Of a stretch of DNA of 39,603 bases, positions 30,094 through 37,813 are shown in pieces. The position numbers and the translations under genes are program-made. The notes beneath the pieces were generated by a model. That model was not told where the DNA came from and made no database searches. It saw nothing but the letters and a program-made list of their open reading frames with translations. Numbering within the stretch: the first letter of the stretch is position 1; every line of letters begins with the position of its first letter. Origin of the DNA: a virus; IMG/VR virus record IMGVR_UViG_3300047388_000216, positions 1 through 39,603 of that record; one strand, given 5' to 3'.

Positions 30094-30612
30094 TCACTCG
30101 GTGAATTCGAGCTCGCCGGCGAACGTGGTGCCGGTACCAGCCGACGACGCGGTCACGAACAGGGCGAACTTCGTCGAGATCGGGATGTTGATCTCAAACC
30201 CGGGCGTGAACCACTCACCCCACGACGACCCCGCGGTGAACGGCACCGACTGCGCCCACAGTTCGGTTGTCATCGTCACCGTCGTGATCGCCGCCGCCGA
30301 CGTGCCACCCGCCGTCAGGAACGTCGTGTTCGCCGCCAGTGCCGACCCGCCCGACAGCAGCCGCGCCACCGCCGCGTTACCACCGGCCTGCGCACCCGTC
30401 GCGATGTTCAGCGAGAACACCACCGACGCGTTCGCCGGGAACGACGCCGCACCCATCACGCTGCAGCGGATCGCGGAAATGTTCACGTCCTGCGTGGCGA
30501 TGGTCGTGCCGTGCAGGAGCGGGATCGGGGTCGTCACCGTCGACGTGCCACCGGTGGCGAGGGGCGTCGAGGTGTCGAAGACGCCGACCTTGTAGTAGCG
30601 GGCAATGGCCAT
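30094..30612 (-). CDS. beta-rich virion-region protein, paralogue B, 172 aa
   Basis: Parallel to 29593-30078: VPFTAGSSWGEWFTPGFEI then KFALFVTASSAGTGTTFAG, with both ending in a short acidic strand (FSE versus FTE). The N-terminal half has diverged more. The protein would be made with its paralogue and may assemble in mixed arrays on the capsid. ATG 30612 is clear. Confidence 0.7.
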   Translation of the reverse strand: MAIARYYKVGVFDTSTPLATGGTSTVTTPIPLLHGTTIATQDVNISAIRCSVMGAASFPANASVVFSLNIATGAQAGGNAAVARLLSGGSALAANTTFLTAGGTSAAAITTVTMTTELWAQSVPFTAGSSWGEWFTPGFEINIPISTKFALFVTASSAGTGTTFAGELEFTE

Positions 30613-30620
30613 CGCTTAAC

Positions 30621-31127
30621 TCACTTTCCCTCAGGTTTCACCGCGGTTGCCCGCACGTCGCACGGGAACGCCTGCACATCCACCAGCACATCCGCCCACC
30701 CCGCCGCAGACAGCGCCAGCGCCAGCTCAGCCGGGCGGATGTTCGCGTAATGCTCCCCCGGCAGCAGCCGGAACTCCCCATCCACCGCCGAATGAGGCGG
30801 CCGTCCGGGTGCGGCGGTGGTGACGATGAACCGGCCCCCGGGCGAGCACGCCGTGTAGGCGGTGCGGATGATCGCCCGCCATGCCGCGGTGTGCTCGAAC
30901 GTCTCGGCGCAGATCACCACGTCCCACCAGTCGGTCGGCTGCCATGTGGCGGCGTCTGCGGCGATGTCCACCCCCGGGCCGTCGCGCAGGTCCAGCACCG
31001 TGTAGCAGATGGCGCCGGGGAACAGGTGCTCGGGGGTGCCGTTGATGTCCCGGCCGCCGAGGTCCAGTACCTTCACCGGCTCGCTGGTGGCGTACTTGGC
31101 GATCCACTGCATTGCCTGGTCATGCAC
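30621..31127 (-). CDS. class I SAM-dependent methyltransferase, 168 aa
   Basis: Residues 19-30 (KVLDLGGRDING) are the SAM-binding motif I, Asp46 in VLDLRDG is the ribose-binding acidic position, and DVVICAETFEH (69-79) is motif IV/VI. GTG 31127 is preferred since it overlaps the glycosyltransferase stop by 8 bases and begins just before the fold. The substrate is unknown. Direct coupling to a glycosyltransferase suggests modification of a virion glycan or of the sugar donor. Confidence 0.85.
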   Translation of the reverse strand: MHDQAMQWIAKYATSEPVKVLDLGGRDINGTPEHLFPGAICYTVLDLRDGPGVDIAADAATWQPTDWWDVVICAETFEHTAAWRAIIRTAYTACSPGGRFIVTTAAPGRPPHSAVDGEFRLLPGEHYANIRPAELALALSAAGWADVLVDVQAFPCDVRATAVKPEGK

Positions 31128-32553
31128 TGGTGTGCTCGTCCCGCCGCGCGGTGAACAGTTCCCGGTCCTGGTCGATGTGCTCGCGGCCGAGGGCATACGT
31201 GGCGTCGTCTTCGGCGCCGCCCCACAGCGGGTGCAGGTGCTCGACCTTCGAGTGGAACGCCATCACCCATGCGTCCCGCTGCTTCGCCGCGGTCACGATC
31301 TCGTCGTCCACGAACCAGTGCCGGTAGCCCTCATGGGCGACGACCTTCGGGCCGTCCCAGGACCCGCCGCGCTCGTCCACATAGGCGCGGCGGACCAGCA
31401 GATGCGTCGCGTGGTCGCCGGCCGTCACCCGCGGATTGTGCAGATCGTTCGTGCCGATGACGTCGGCGCCGTCGCGGGCGGCATGCTGCGCCTGGTCGAG
31501 CCACCCGGGATGGAACTTCACGTCGTCGCCGGTTAGGAACAGCCACGGCTCGGAGGTCATGGCGTAGCCGAGGTTGACCTTCTCCGCGAACGTCCCCGGC
31601 GGCTCGCCGCCGCGGTACAGGATCTGTGCCCCGGCGTCTCCCCACGCATTCGCCGTCTCCATATCCGCCCCGTCGATGACCGCGTACACGGTGGCGAGCG
31701 GCGCACCCGATGCGGCGAGCGAGGCCATGAACGGTGCCGCGTTCTGCGGGCGGCCCAGCACCGGGACGATGACCGCCGTCTCCTCGGTGGCGTCCGGCAC
31801 TGGCGGAACCATCTGGGCGAGGGCGACCTGCCCGTAATAGTCGTCCTCGGCGAGCCACAGCGTCTTCTGATGCGTCGTCTTGACCCCGGTGTGGACGTGG
31901 ATCGGGATGTCCAAAGCGCAGGCACGCAGGCACAGCGACAGATCCTCGCTGATGACCTGCCCCATGGTCGTGTTCGGCACCCGGTCATACCACGTGCCGT
32001 ACTCAGCCTGGACCTTCTCGAACACCGACCGGTGGATCAGCACACACGCCGACCCGGTACCCGCGACCCGTGTCAGCGTGTCCGGGGCGTAGTTCCACCG
32101 GACGCTGAACCCCATCTGCCCCGCGTCCTCGAGGACGGTCCAGTCGAACACGGTGGGTGTGGCGCGGCACCGCCACCCGCCCATCCCGTCGGAGGTCTCT
32201 TCCCGCTGCGTGAAGCACAGCCCGCCGACGACCGGCCGCTCTTCGGGGTCGGCGGCGGCCATGAGCCGGTCGATCGTGTCCGGCGCGAACCCCATGTCGG
32301 TGTCGATCCAGAACAGCCAGTCCGCCGTGTCCTCAGCGAGGAACGCGGCGACGAGCTTGTTCCGCGAATCGACCAGGCCGTCGGTGCCGCACGTCCACGC
32401 CTTGTAGCCGCCGCGGATGATCCGCGCCTCGTGCGCCAGGTCCCACCCGATCATCTCGATCATGCAATGGTGAAATGACGCGGCGAGGTTCTTCTCATGC
32501 ACGTAGGCGACAGTGACCGCCCCGGCGCGGTCTTCCGGTGCGGGGTCAGCCAC
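31120..32553 (-). CDS. two-domain glycosyltransferase, 477 aa
   Basis: The N-terminal half is a GT-A fold with WLFWIDTDMGF (Asp84-Thr-Asp86, metal-binding) and VISEDLSLCLRA. The C-terminal half is a second GT2-like domain (AVIVPVLGRPQN near 260, VYAVIDGAD, WLFLTGDDVKFHPGWL with Asp343-Asp344). GTG 32553 overlaps the previous stop by 8 bases; the in-frame upstream part is low-complexity. It probably transfers sugars to capsid or decoration proteins, as shown for some mycobacteriophages, with the methyltransferase acting next. Confidence 0.85.
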   Translation of the reverse strand: MADPAPEDRAGAVTVAYVHEKNLAASFHHCMIEMIGWDLAHEARIIRGGYKAWTCGTDGLVDSRNKLVAAFLAEDTADWLFWIDTDMGFAPDTIDRLMAAADPEERPVVGGLCFTQREETSDGMGGWRCRATPTVFDWTVLEDAGQMGFSVRWNYAPDTLTRVAGTGSACVLIHRSVFEKVQAEYGTWYDRVPNTTMGQVISEDLSLCLRACALDIPIHVHTGVKTTHQKTLWLAEDDYYGQVALAQMVPPVPDATEETAVIVPVLGRPQNAAPFMASLAASGAPLATVYAVIDGADMETANAWGDAGAQILYRGGEPPGTFAEKVNLGYAMTSEPWLFLTGDDVKFHPGWLDQAQHAARDGADVIGTNDLHNPRVTAGDHATHLLVRRAYVDERGGSWDGPKVVAHEGYRHWFVDDEIVTAAKQRDAWVMAFHSKVEHLHPLWGGAEDDATYALGREHIDQDRELFTARRDEHTSA

Positions 32554-32791
32554 GGCGCACCGCGGCCCGCTTCTCCCCCGGCCCGGCGGTCGCCTGCTCC
32601 ACCGGCGCCTCCGACAGCTCCGGCGGCGGCGACGAGAACGACACCCCATACCGGGCGTCGGTGCTGAACCTGCCCGGGTCGGCCTTCACCACCGGGTCGT
32701 CCGCGGGCCAGTGCTGCCCGCCCTGCACGTTGTGCCGGCCCCCGTCAGGGGTCTCCACCTGCCCGCCATATTTCGCGTACACGACCTGCAT
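32546..32791 (-). CDS. small head-module protein, 81 aa
   Basis: The product (MQVVYAKYGGQVETPDGGRH, NVQGGQHWPADDPVVKADPG) is a type of short protein found after major capsid genes in actinophages. The Pro/Glu-rich second half is probably disordered. It overlaps the glycosyltransferase start by 8 bases. A role in capsid stabilisation is only a guess. Confidence 0.65.
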   Translation of the reverse strand: MQVVYAKYGGQVETPDGGRHNVQGGQHWPADDPVVKADPGRFSTDARYGVSFSSPPPELSEAPVEQATAGPGEKRAAVRRG

Positions 32792-32817
32792 CGGTTTCTC
32801 CCATGTGTGGTGGCGCC

Positions 32818-33228
32818 TCAGTAGATGAAGGCGTCGAGGGTGTTGGTCACGTTCGTGTTCGCCGAGTACGTCACCCGCAGGAACCGCACCGGGATCAGCG
32901 CCGGGATCAGCCTGAAAAACGTGCCCGCAGTGGTGATGACGAACGTGGTGATCACCAGCGTCTGCGGCGTCGCCGAGTCGGCGTTCTGGATCGGGAACCA
33001 GATCGTGCCGGACGCCGACCCCTCAACCAGGTACGTACATGTAGGAGTCGCGCCGACAGTGGTCGTCAGCCGGAGCAGGGCTGGCCCTACCGACCCGCCG
33101 CGGTCCACGACATTGTCTGACGGGGCGCTGGTGACCTGGCCCGTGGACAGGTTCGCCACGCCGACGTCCGACACGGTCACGCCGAAACTGCCCGGGCTGA
33201 TGCCGCCTGATGCTGTGATAACCGGCAT
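32818..33228 (-). CDS. capsid-decoration-like beta protein, 136 aa
   Basis: The product (GPALLRLTTTVGATPTCTYL, EGSASGTIWFPIQNADSATP, RFLRVTYSANTNVTNTLDA) is a beta-sandwich that looks like a small capsid decoration protein. It is the first gene after the capsid transcription terminator-like hairpin, thus the first of the accessory virion set. No enzyme motif is visible. Confidence 0.65.
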   Translation of the reverse strand: MPVITASGGISPGSFGVTVSDVGVANLSTGQVTSAPSDNVVDRGGSVGPALLRLTTTVGATPTCTYLVEGSASGTIWFPIQNADSATPQTLVITTFVITTAGTFFRLIPALIPVRFLRVTYSANTNVTNTLDAFIY

Positions 33229-33248
33229 GCGTCACCCCTCCTGTGTGG

Positions 33249-33285
33249 GTGGTGGCCCGGGGCACATGGCACCCCCGGCCACCAC
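33249..33285. terminator. hairpin after the capsid gene pair
   Basis: GTGGTGGCC (33249-33257) pairs with GGCCACCAC (33277-33285), and after one C-C mismatch GGGG pairs with CCCC, giving 13 pairs around a 9-base loop. It lies in the 71-base gap after the 64-aa gene and capsid, a usual place for a partial terminator that lowers expression of later genes relative to capsid. Confidence 0.65.
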
Positions 33286-33299
33286 GCCTGCTATTGCTA

Positions 33300-33494
33300 T
33301 TAGAAGCCGAGTTCGGCCAGTTGCGCGTCTACGGCCTTGACGGCGTCGTCGTCGCCGTTGCTGACCGCGATGGCCCGGTGGGCGAGGAGGTTCTGCACCT
33401 CCGGGCTGGTGGACGCCGCTGCTGACCCCAGCACCGGTCCCGCCGCCGGTGCTGGGGACTTCTCCGGCCGCTGCGCGGCCTTCTGGTCAGCCAC
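33300..33494 (-). CDS. small protein following the capsid gene, 64 aa
   Basis: The GTG start lies four bases after the capsid stop. The N-terminal half is Ala/Pro-rich and likely disordered. The C-terminal half is helical (VQNLLAHRAIAVSNGDDDAV). The short gap to capsid argues for equal co-expression. It may be a small capsid-associated factor; no family is recognised. Confidence 0.6.
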   Translation of the reverse strand: MADQKAAQRPEKSPAPAAGPVLGSAAASTSPEVQNLLAHRAIAVSNGDDDAVKAVDAQLAELGF

Positions 33495-33497
33495 GGG

Positions 33498-34976
33498 TCA
33501 CGAGTTCGCGACGAGGAGGCGGAACCCAGCGGTGTTGCTGGAATCGGAACCTATCCGTGCGTAGGCGAACCAGCCGCGCTGTCCCGTCGGGACCGCAGGC
33601 CCCGAGCCCGCAGTGACCTGCTGGAACAGCTGCGGCACGAGCTCCACCGACATGCCGCCGTTGCGGGCGACGACAAAGTTGGCGAAGTCGCCGACGATCG
33701 CCTGCCCCTCCGCCGTGGTCGTCCACGTGGTCGTGTCGGGCATGTACGCCGACTCGTACACGGGCCGGTTGAACAACTGGTCGGCCCAGCCTTCGGGCAG
33801 GTTGACGGTGTAGCCGTGGAACACGTTCGCGGCGCCGATCTGCCGGATCGCGTTGTTCACACCCACACTCATCAGCCAGGACGCGTTGCGGCGGTACTTC
33901 TGCGGCAGCGCCTTCCACACCAGGTACGGGTCCGGGGCGCCGATCGTGCCGCCGGTGGTGACCTTCACCCGGTCACCCGCGACCGCGGAGATCGCGGTGA
34001 GGATGCCCTTCGGCTCGTTCGTGCCGGAGCCGATGGTGAACTTCTGCACCAGCAGCTCGTCGTAGCCCTGCGCCAGCAGCGTGGACATCTCCGACGCGAA
34101 CCCGGGGTAGTCCATCCCGACCTCAATCGAGTAGGGGATGAACCCGCGGGCCATGTGGACGAGGACGGCGGGCTGCGCCAGCACCGGGCTGTTGTCGGTG
34201 ACGGCGGCGGCTTCAGTCTGGAACGCCCACGTCACACCAGCGGAGGAGACGCCCTTCCACTGGTTCGTATTAACGGTCACTTGTTTTGCAATTGCCAGGA
34301 ATGGATTGCCGCTTTCCTGGGCGGTTAGGATAATGGACGGATCTATGAATACAGGTATGCCGAACCCGCCCGCTGTGGTCGTCCAGTCACCCAGCGCACG
34401 GAACTCGTACCACGCCTGCACCGCCCGGTTCTCCTCCGGGGACAGCACCGGATGCGGGTCGGTGACCATCTTCATCCACGCCGACCGGTAGTCCTCGTTC
34501 TCGGTGACGAGGAGCCGCCGGGCGGTGACATGGTCGCGGCGGACCCACTTGTCGACCTGCGTCTTCTGCGCATCGGACAGTTCGGATGCGTCGCGGGAGT
34601 CGAGGATCCGCAGCGCCCGGTCCCGCGCCTCAGTGTTCGTCATCCGCCGCGTGTCGCCGGCGGGGTCGTCGAGGCCGTAGCGGATGTTCGCGTACGCCTG
34701 CTGCACCTGCTCGGGACGGCGGCGGAACACCTCGCTGATCTTGCGGTGCTCCTCGAGCCGGTTCAGGATCTCCTCCCGCATCTGCAGGCCGAGGTCGAAC
34801 GCGCCCTGCTCGGCGTCGTCGAGGTCGCGGATCTCCCCGTCGTCGGTCTGATGCAGCGACTTCAGGTGCGCGTCGAGGACCTCGAACAGTTGCCGCAGCT
34901 CGTCGGGGGTGCGGCCCCGCAGGTCGTCCATGCTGCCGGGGAGGAAGTCCGCCCGGTTCTCATCGGTGGTGGTCAT
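33498..34976 (-). CDS. HK97-fold major capsid protein, 492 aa
   Basis: The first 160 residues are a long coiled-coil delta domain (ELRQLFEVLDAHLKSLHQTD, EQVQQAYANIRYGL), removed by the protease during maturation. From about 190 the HK97 fold begins (WTTTAGGFGIPVFIDPSII) and continues with KQVTVNTNQWKG, DELLVQKFTIGSGTNEPKGI and FVVARNGGMSVELVPQLFQQ. The length fits the T = 7 type siphovirus capsids. A stretch of AT-rich codons lies at 34266-34360. ATG overlaps the protease stop (ATGA). Confidence 0.95.
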   Translation of the reverse strand: MTTTDENRADFLPGSMDDLRGRTPDELRQLFEVLDAHLKSLHQTDDGEIRDLDDAEQGAFDLGLQMREEILNRLEEHRKISEVFRRRPEQVQQAYANIRYGLDDPAGDTRRMTNTEARDRALRILDSRDASELSDAQKTQVDKWVRRDHVTARRLLVTENEDYRSAWMKMVTDPHPVLSPEENRAVQAWYEFRALGDWTTTAGGFGIPVFIDPSIILTAQESGNPFLAIAKQVTVNTNQWKGVSSAGVTWAFQTEAAAVTDNSPVLAQPAVLVHMARGFIPYSIEVGMDYPGFASEMSTLLAQGYDELLVQKFTIGSGTNEPKGILTAISAVAGDRVKVTTGGTIGAPDPYLVWKALPQKYRRNASWLMSVGVNNAIRQIGAANVFHGYTVNLPEGWADQLFNRPVYESAYMPDTTTWTTTAEGQAIVGDFANFVVARNGGMSVELVPQLFQQVTAGSGPAVPTGQRGWFAYARIGSDSSNTAGFRLLVANS

Positions 34977-36163
34977 GTGGGTTGTCTCCTCATGCGCCAG
35001 GCCCTGTCACGCAGGGCCGCTCTGTTGACAGGTGACGTCCCGCCGTTTTCCTGGCGCACGTCCATGCGCTCACCGCCGGGGGCGCTCCACGCGCCGTCCC
35101 GCCCGGTGAAGTCTGCTGGCAGGCCGGCCGACCGCACCGCGTCCTCGAACGCGGGGGCGTCCACCTGCTGTAGCCGGTGATAGAACTCGTCAGTCCCGGA
35201 GCGGATCCCCGACGTCGCGCCCTGGTTCGCGGGGAACGTCACCGGCCCGAACTCCGGCACCTTCATGCGGGTGATCGTCCGCTCCGGGATCCCGTCCGGG
35301 TTCATGTCCGAGCGTGCGGGTTCGTCGTCCCACGTGTCGCCGGTGACCCGCATCCGCATCGACGCCCCGTACACGCCGGCCTTCAGGCCCGGCAGCAGGT
35401 CCCGGTTGTAGGACGTGTCGAACAGCGGCACCTCATAATGCGGGCCGTCGCTGCGCTCGGTCAGCGAGTCGATCGGGCCGAGAACCTTGTTCCCGATCTG
35501 GGCGTCCATCCCGTGGTCGAACAGGACCCGCATCGCGTCAAGGTCGTCGCGGATCGTGTCCACCGTCGCGCCCGGGGCGACGCGTTCCATGAAGTCGCCC
35601 TCGAACCGGGACGACACCTTGTACCAGCGGCCGAACTCGGAGAACCGGCCGGTCAGGACACCCAGCGACCCGTCCGGCGACTCATCCGCAGACCGCAGCT
35701 CCATGAGTTCGCCGGATCGCACCACATCCAGATCAGGGGCGAAGTGCGCGGCGTTCGACTGGCTGACGGTGATCCCGAACTTCTTGCACGCCGCCATGAT
35801 CCGCGCCTTCACCGACGCGAGGGTGACCCCGTTGAGCGGGTATTTCGCCGCGTTCTTCGGCATCGAGATGTACGAAAGGGCCGCTTTCGCGTGCGCGGCC
35901 GTGTCGATGGGGTACTTGCCGTTCTTCGGGTCCGCGTAGGCGACGCTGCCGTACGGCTTCGGGCCCCGGGCCGGGAGATCCAGTGGGGTCGCCGACAGCG
36001 CGGTCATAGCACCGGCGGGGTCGTTCTGCAGCAGCCCATCCATGTCGTCCTGCGCGGACTGCTGGTCCACATGGCAGCGCAGCACCTTCCCGTCGCCGTC
36101 CTTCAGGACTGCCCACGGCCGCGCTATGGGGCAGCCGTCGGACTTCGCAACGTGGTAGCTCAT
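34973..36163 (-). CDS. HK97-type prohead protease with N-terminal DUF6582-like domain, 396 aa
   Basis: Residues 70-130 (YGSVAYADPKNGKYPIDTAA, KYPLNGVTLASVKARI) match the DUF6582 type domain often fused to phage proteases. The peptidase core begins near 147 (VRSGELMELRSA) with a GRFSEFGRWYKV strand, His217 (MRVLFDHGMD) and Ser268 (VYGASMRMRV). It would cleave the capsid delta domain and itself. It precedes the capsid gene in the normal order. The substrate-side tail is Gly/Arg-rich. Confidence 0.9.
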   Translation of the reverse strand: MSYHVAKSDGCPIARPWAVLKDGDGKVLRCHVDQQSAQDDMDGLLQNDPAGAMTALSATPLDLPARGPKPYGSVAYADPKNGKYPIDTAAHAKAALSYISMPKNAAKYPLNGVTLASVKARIMAACKKFGITVSQSNAAHFAPDLDVVRSGELMELRSADESPDGSLGVLTGRFSEFGRWYKVSSRFEGDFMERVAPGATVDTIRDDLDAMRVLFDHGMDAQIGNKVLGPIDSLTERSDGPHYEVPLFDTSYNRDLLPGLKAGVYGASMRMRVTGDTWDDEPARSDMNPDGIPERTITRMKVPEFGPVTFPANQGATSGIRSGTDEFYHRLQQVDAPAFEDAVRSAGLPADFTGRDGAWSAPGGERMDVRQENGGTSPVNRAALRDRAWRMRRQPT

Positions 36164-36164
36164 G

Positions 36165-37601
36165 TCAGCCTCCTGCGGCCTTCCCGTTCACTGCCGGCAC
36201 TGGGACGGGTGCCCCGGCTGGCTGGCTGGGACTCACCGCCCCAGGCTCCGGCTTACGCGGGGACTCGGCACCCGGCTCCCAAAGCTGCACCGACACGAGC
36301 CCTGTGTGCTTCAGCAGCGAGATGTCCTGCCCGCGGACCGCCGCGACCGCCGACTCCGGCGTGAACCCGTCCTTCACATAACCGCTGATCGTCGCCTGCT
36401 TGACCGCCTCAATGTCGGCGGCGTCCTTCGCGTCCTCCCGCAGGATCGGCATGTCGTCCGTGCTGAACCACAACTCAGAATCCGGGGGCACCGTGGTGAT
36501 TGACGCCAGCGACGACGCCACATCCTGCAACGCCGGATACACCCACGTGTCAGAGAAGATCCGGCGGGTCATCGCCAGGTTCCCCGCGTTCAGGCTGGAA
36601 CCACTCAAGCCCTTCGAGATCCCCAGCAAAGCCGCCGGCACCCGGGACAGGACCGCGATCCTCGTCTCCGTCGCGCCCTGCAGATTCTCCAGATCCAGGT
36701 CCCGCAGGTTCGACCCGATCACGCTCGCGTCCGCGCCCGCTGTCAGATACAGCGTCCGGTACGCGTTCGCCACACCCGCGTGCCGGTCTTCCATCTCGTT
36801 GACCAGTTCCTCGAACTGGGTCCGCGACACCGCCGGAACACCTTTGACCACCAGGTTCGGTGTCGCGCCCTGCCCGAAATACCGGATCTTATGCTCGGTG
36901 CCGAGCCGGTCCAGTTGCAGTTCCCGGATCGCCGGCGTCAGCCACGACATGCCCAAACCGGCCATCTCCGGATCCGGGATCGGGCTCCAATGCGCCACCT
37001 CGTCCGGGAGCAGGATGTGCGGGTCCTCCGTCCCCCGGTTCCGGTACACGTAGCAGAGCAGTTCCGCGTCGATAGCACCCGACGCGAAGTCAGGTTCGAG
37101 CTGCGACCCGTACAGGATCGCCGTCCAGTCCGGCCGCAGCACCCGCAACCTGCCCGGCTGCCGCAGCACGTACGCGTTGCCCGCCAGCCCAGCGTCCCAT
37201 TCCATCCGGGACAGCAGATCCCCCGTCGTGCCGTTCGGCCACGGTGTTTCCAGCAGCGCCAGATCCCGGTTCCCGAACGTCCGCCGCGGCGTGCTCGCGG
37301 ACATCCGGTTCCGGAACGTGAACCTGGCCTGCGACAAAACGAGCGACCGGACCATCTGCGCGGCGAACGCAGGAGGGCACGCCTGCAACGCCATCCGGTA
37401 CCCCGGAATCGAGTTGGCGATCTCCGCGACCCGGTTCCCCGCGAGGGTCTGCGGCAGCCCCTGCCCGAGCGGGTACGTCACATTCCCGTACGCGAACGTC
37501 CCCGCCGACGGGATCAGGTACTGGCTGATCCACGTGTCGATCGAGAACCGGGACTCGTCACCGCGGGCCGCCGCGTTAACCCGTTCGAGCAGGCCCGCCA
37601 C
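36165..37601 (-). CDS. portal protein (HK97 family), 478 aa
   Basis: Residues 30-200 show portal features (PSAGTFAYGNVTYPLG, VRSLVLSQARFTF, WDAGLAGNAYVLRQPGR). The core helix region contains LGTEHKIRYFGQGATPNLVV and the following FEELVNEMEDRHAGVANAYR. The clip/crown part is Pro-rich at the end. It forms the dodecameric gate for DNA packaging. The GTG start overlaps the 74-aa gene by 26 bases. Confidence 0.93.
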   Translation of the reverse strand: MAGLLERVNAAARGDESRFSIDTWISQYLIPSAGTFAYGNVTYPLGQGLPQTLAGNRVAEIANSIPGYRMALQACPPAFAAQMVRSLVLSQARFTFRNRMSASTPRRTFGNRDLALLETPWPNGTTGDLLSRMEWDAGLAGNAYVLRQPGRLRVLRPDWTAILYGSQLEPDFASGAIDAELLCYVYRNRGTEDPHILLPDEVAHWSPIPDPEMAGLGMSWLTPAIRELQLDRLGTEHKIRYFGQGATPNLVVKGVPAVSRTQFEELVNEMEDRHAGVANAYRTLYLTAGADASVIGSNLRDLDLENLQGATETRIAVLSRVPAALLGISKGLSGSSLNAGNLAMTRRIFSDTWVYPALQDVASSLASITTVPPDSELWFSTDDMPILREDAKDAADIEAVKQATISGYVKDGFTPESAVAAVRGQDISLLKHTGLVSVQLWEPGAESPRKPEPGAVSPSQPAGAPVPVPAVNGKAAGG

Positions 37602-37800
37602 GAGCCGCTCCCGCCTGCCAGCCGACCTTCACCGCGACCGCGCACCACGCCACACCCAGGAACAACCGGCCCGCCATCCACCCCAGGCCGAAGAACACGG
37701 CGGCGATCAGCGTCAGCAGCAGGTGGCCGAACCTGACCTGGCGGGCCTGCGCGGTGATCTCATCCAGCGGGATGCGTTCAGCGATGCTGGTCACCGGCAC
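37576..37800 (-). CDS. small membrane protein between terminase and portal, 74 aa
   Basis: The product has a short head (IAERIPLDEITAQARQVRFG) and two hydrophobic spans (LLLTLIAAVFFGLGWMAGRL and LGVAWCAVAVKVGWQAG). The same type of protein occurs between terminase and portal genes in many Streptomyces prophages; its role is unknown. The start codon is GTG at 37800. Confidence 0.75.
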   Translation of the reverse strand: MPVTSIAERIPLDEITAQARQVRFGHLLLTLIAAVFFGLGWMAGRLFLGVAWCAVAVKVGWQAGAARGGPARTG

Positions 37801-37813
37801 CGGTCTCCCTCGC

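Noticed and set aside
29659-30750. 363-codon Arg-rich plus-strand frame
   Set aside because: It is antisense to the duplicated virion genes, with extreme Arg content and no domain.
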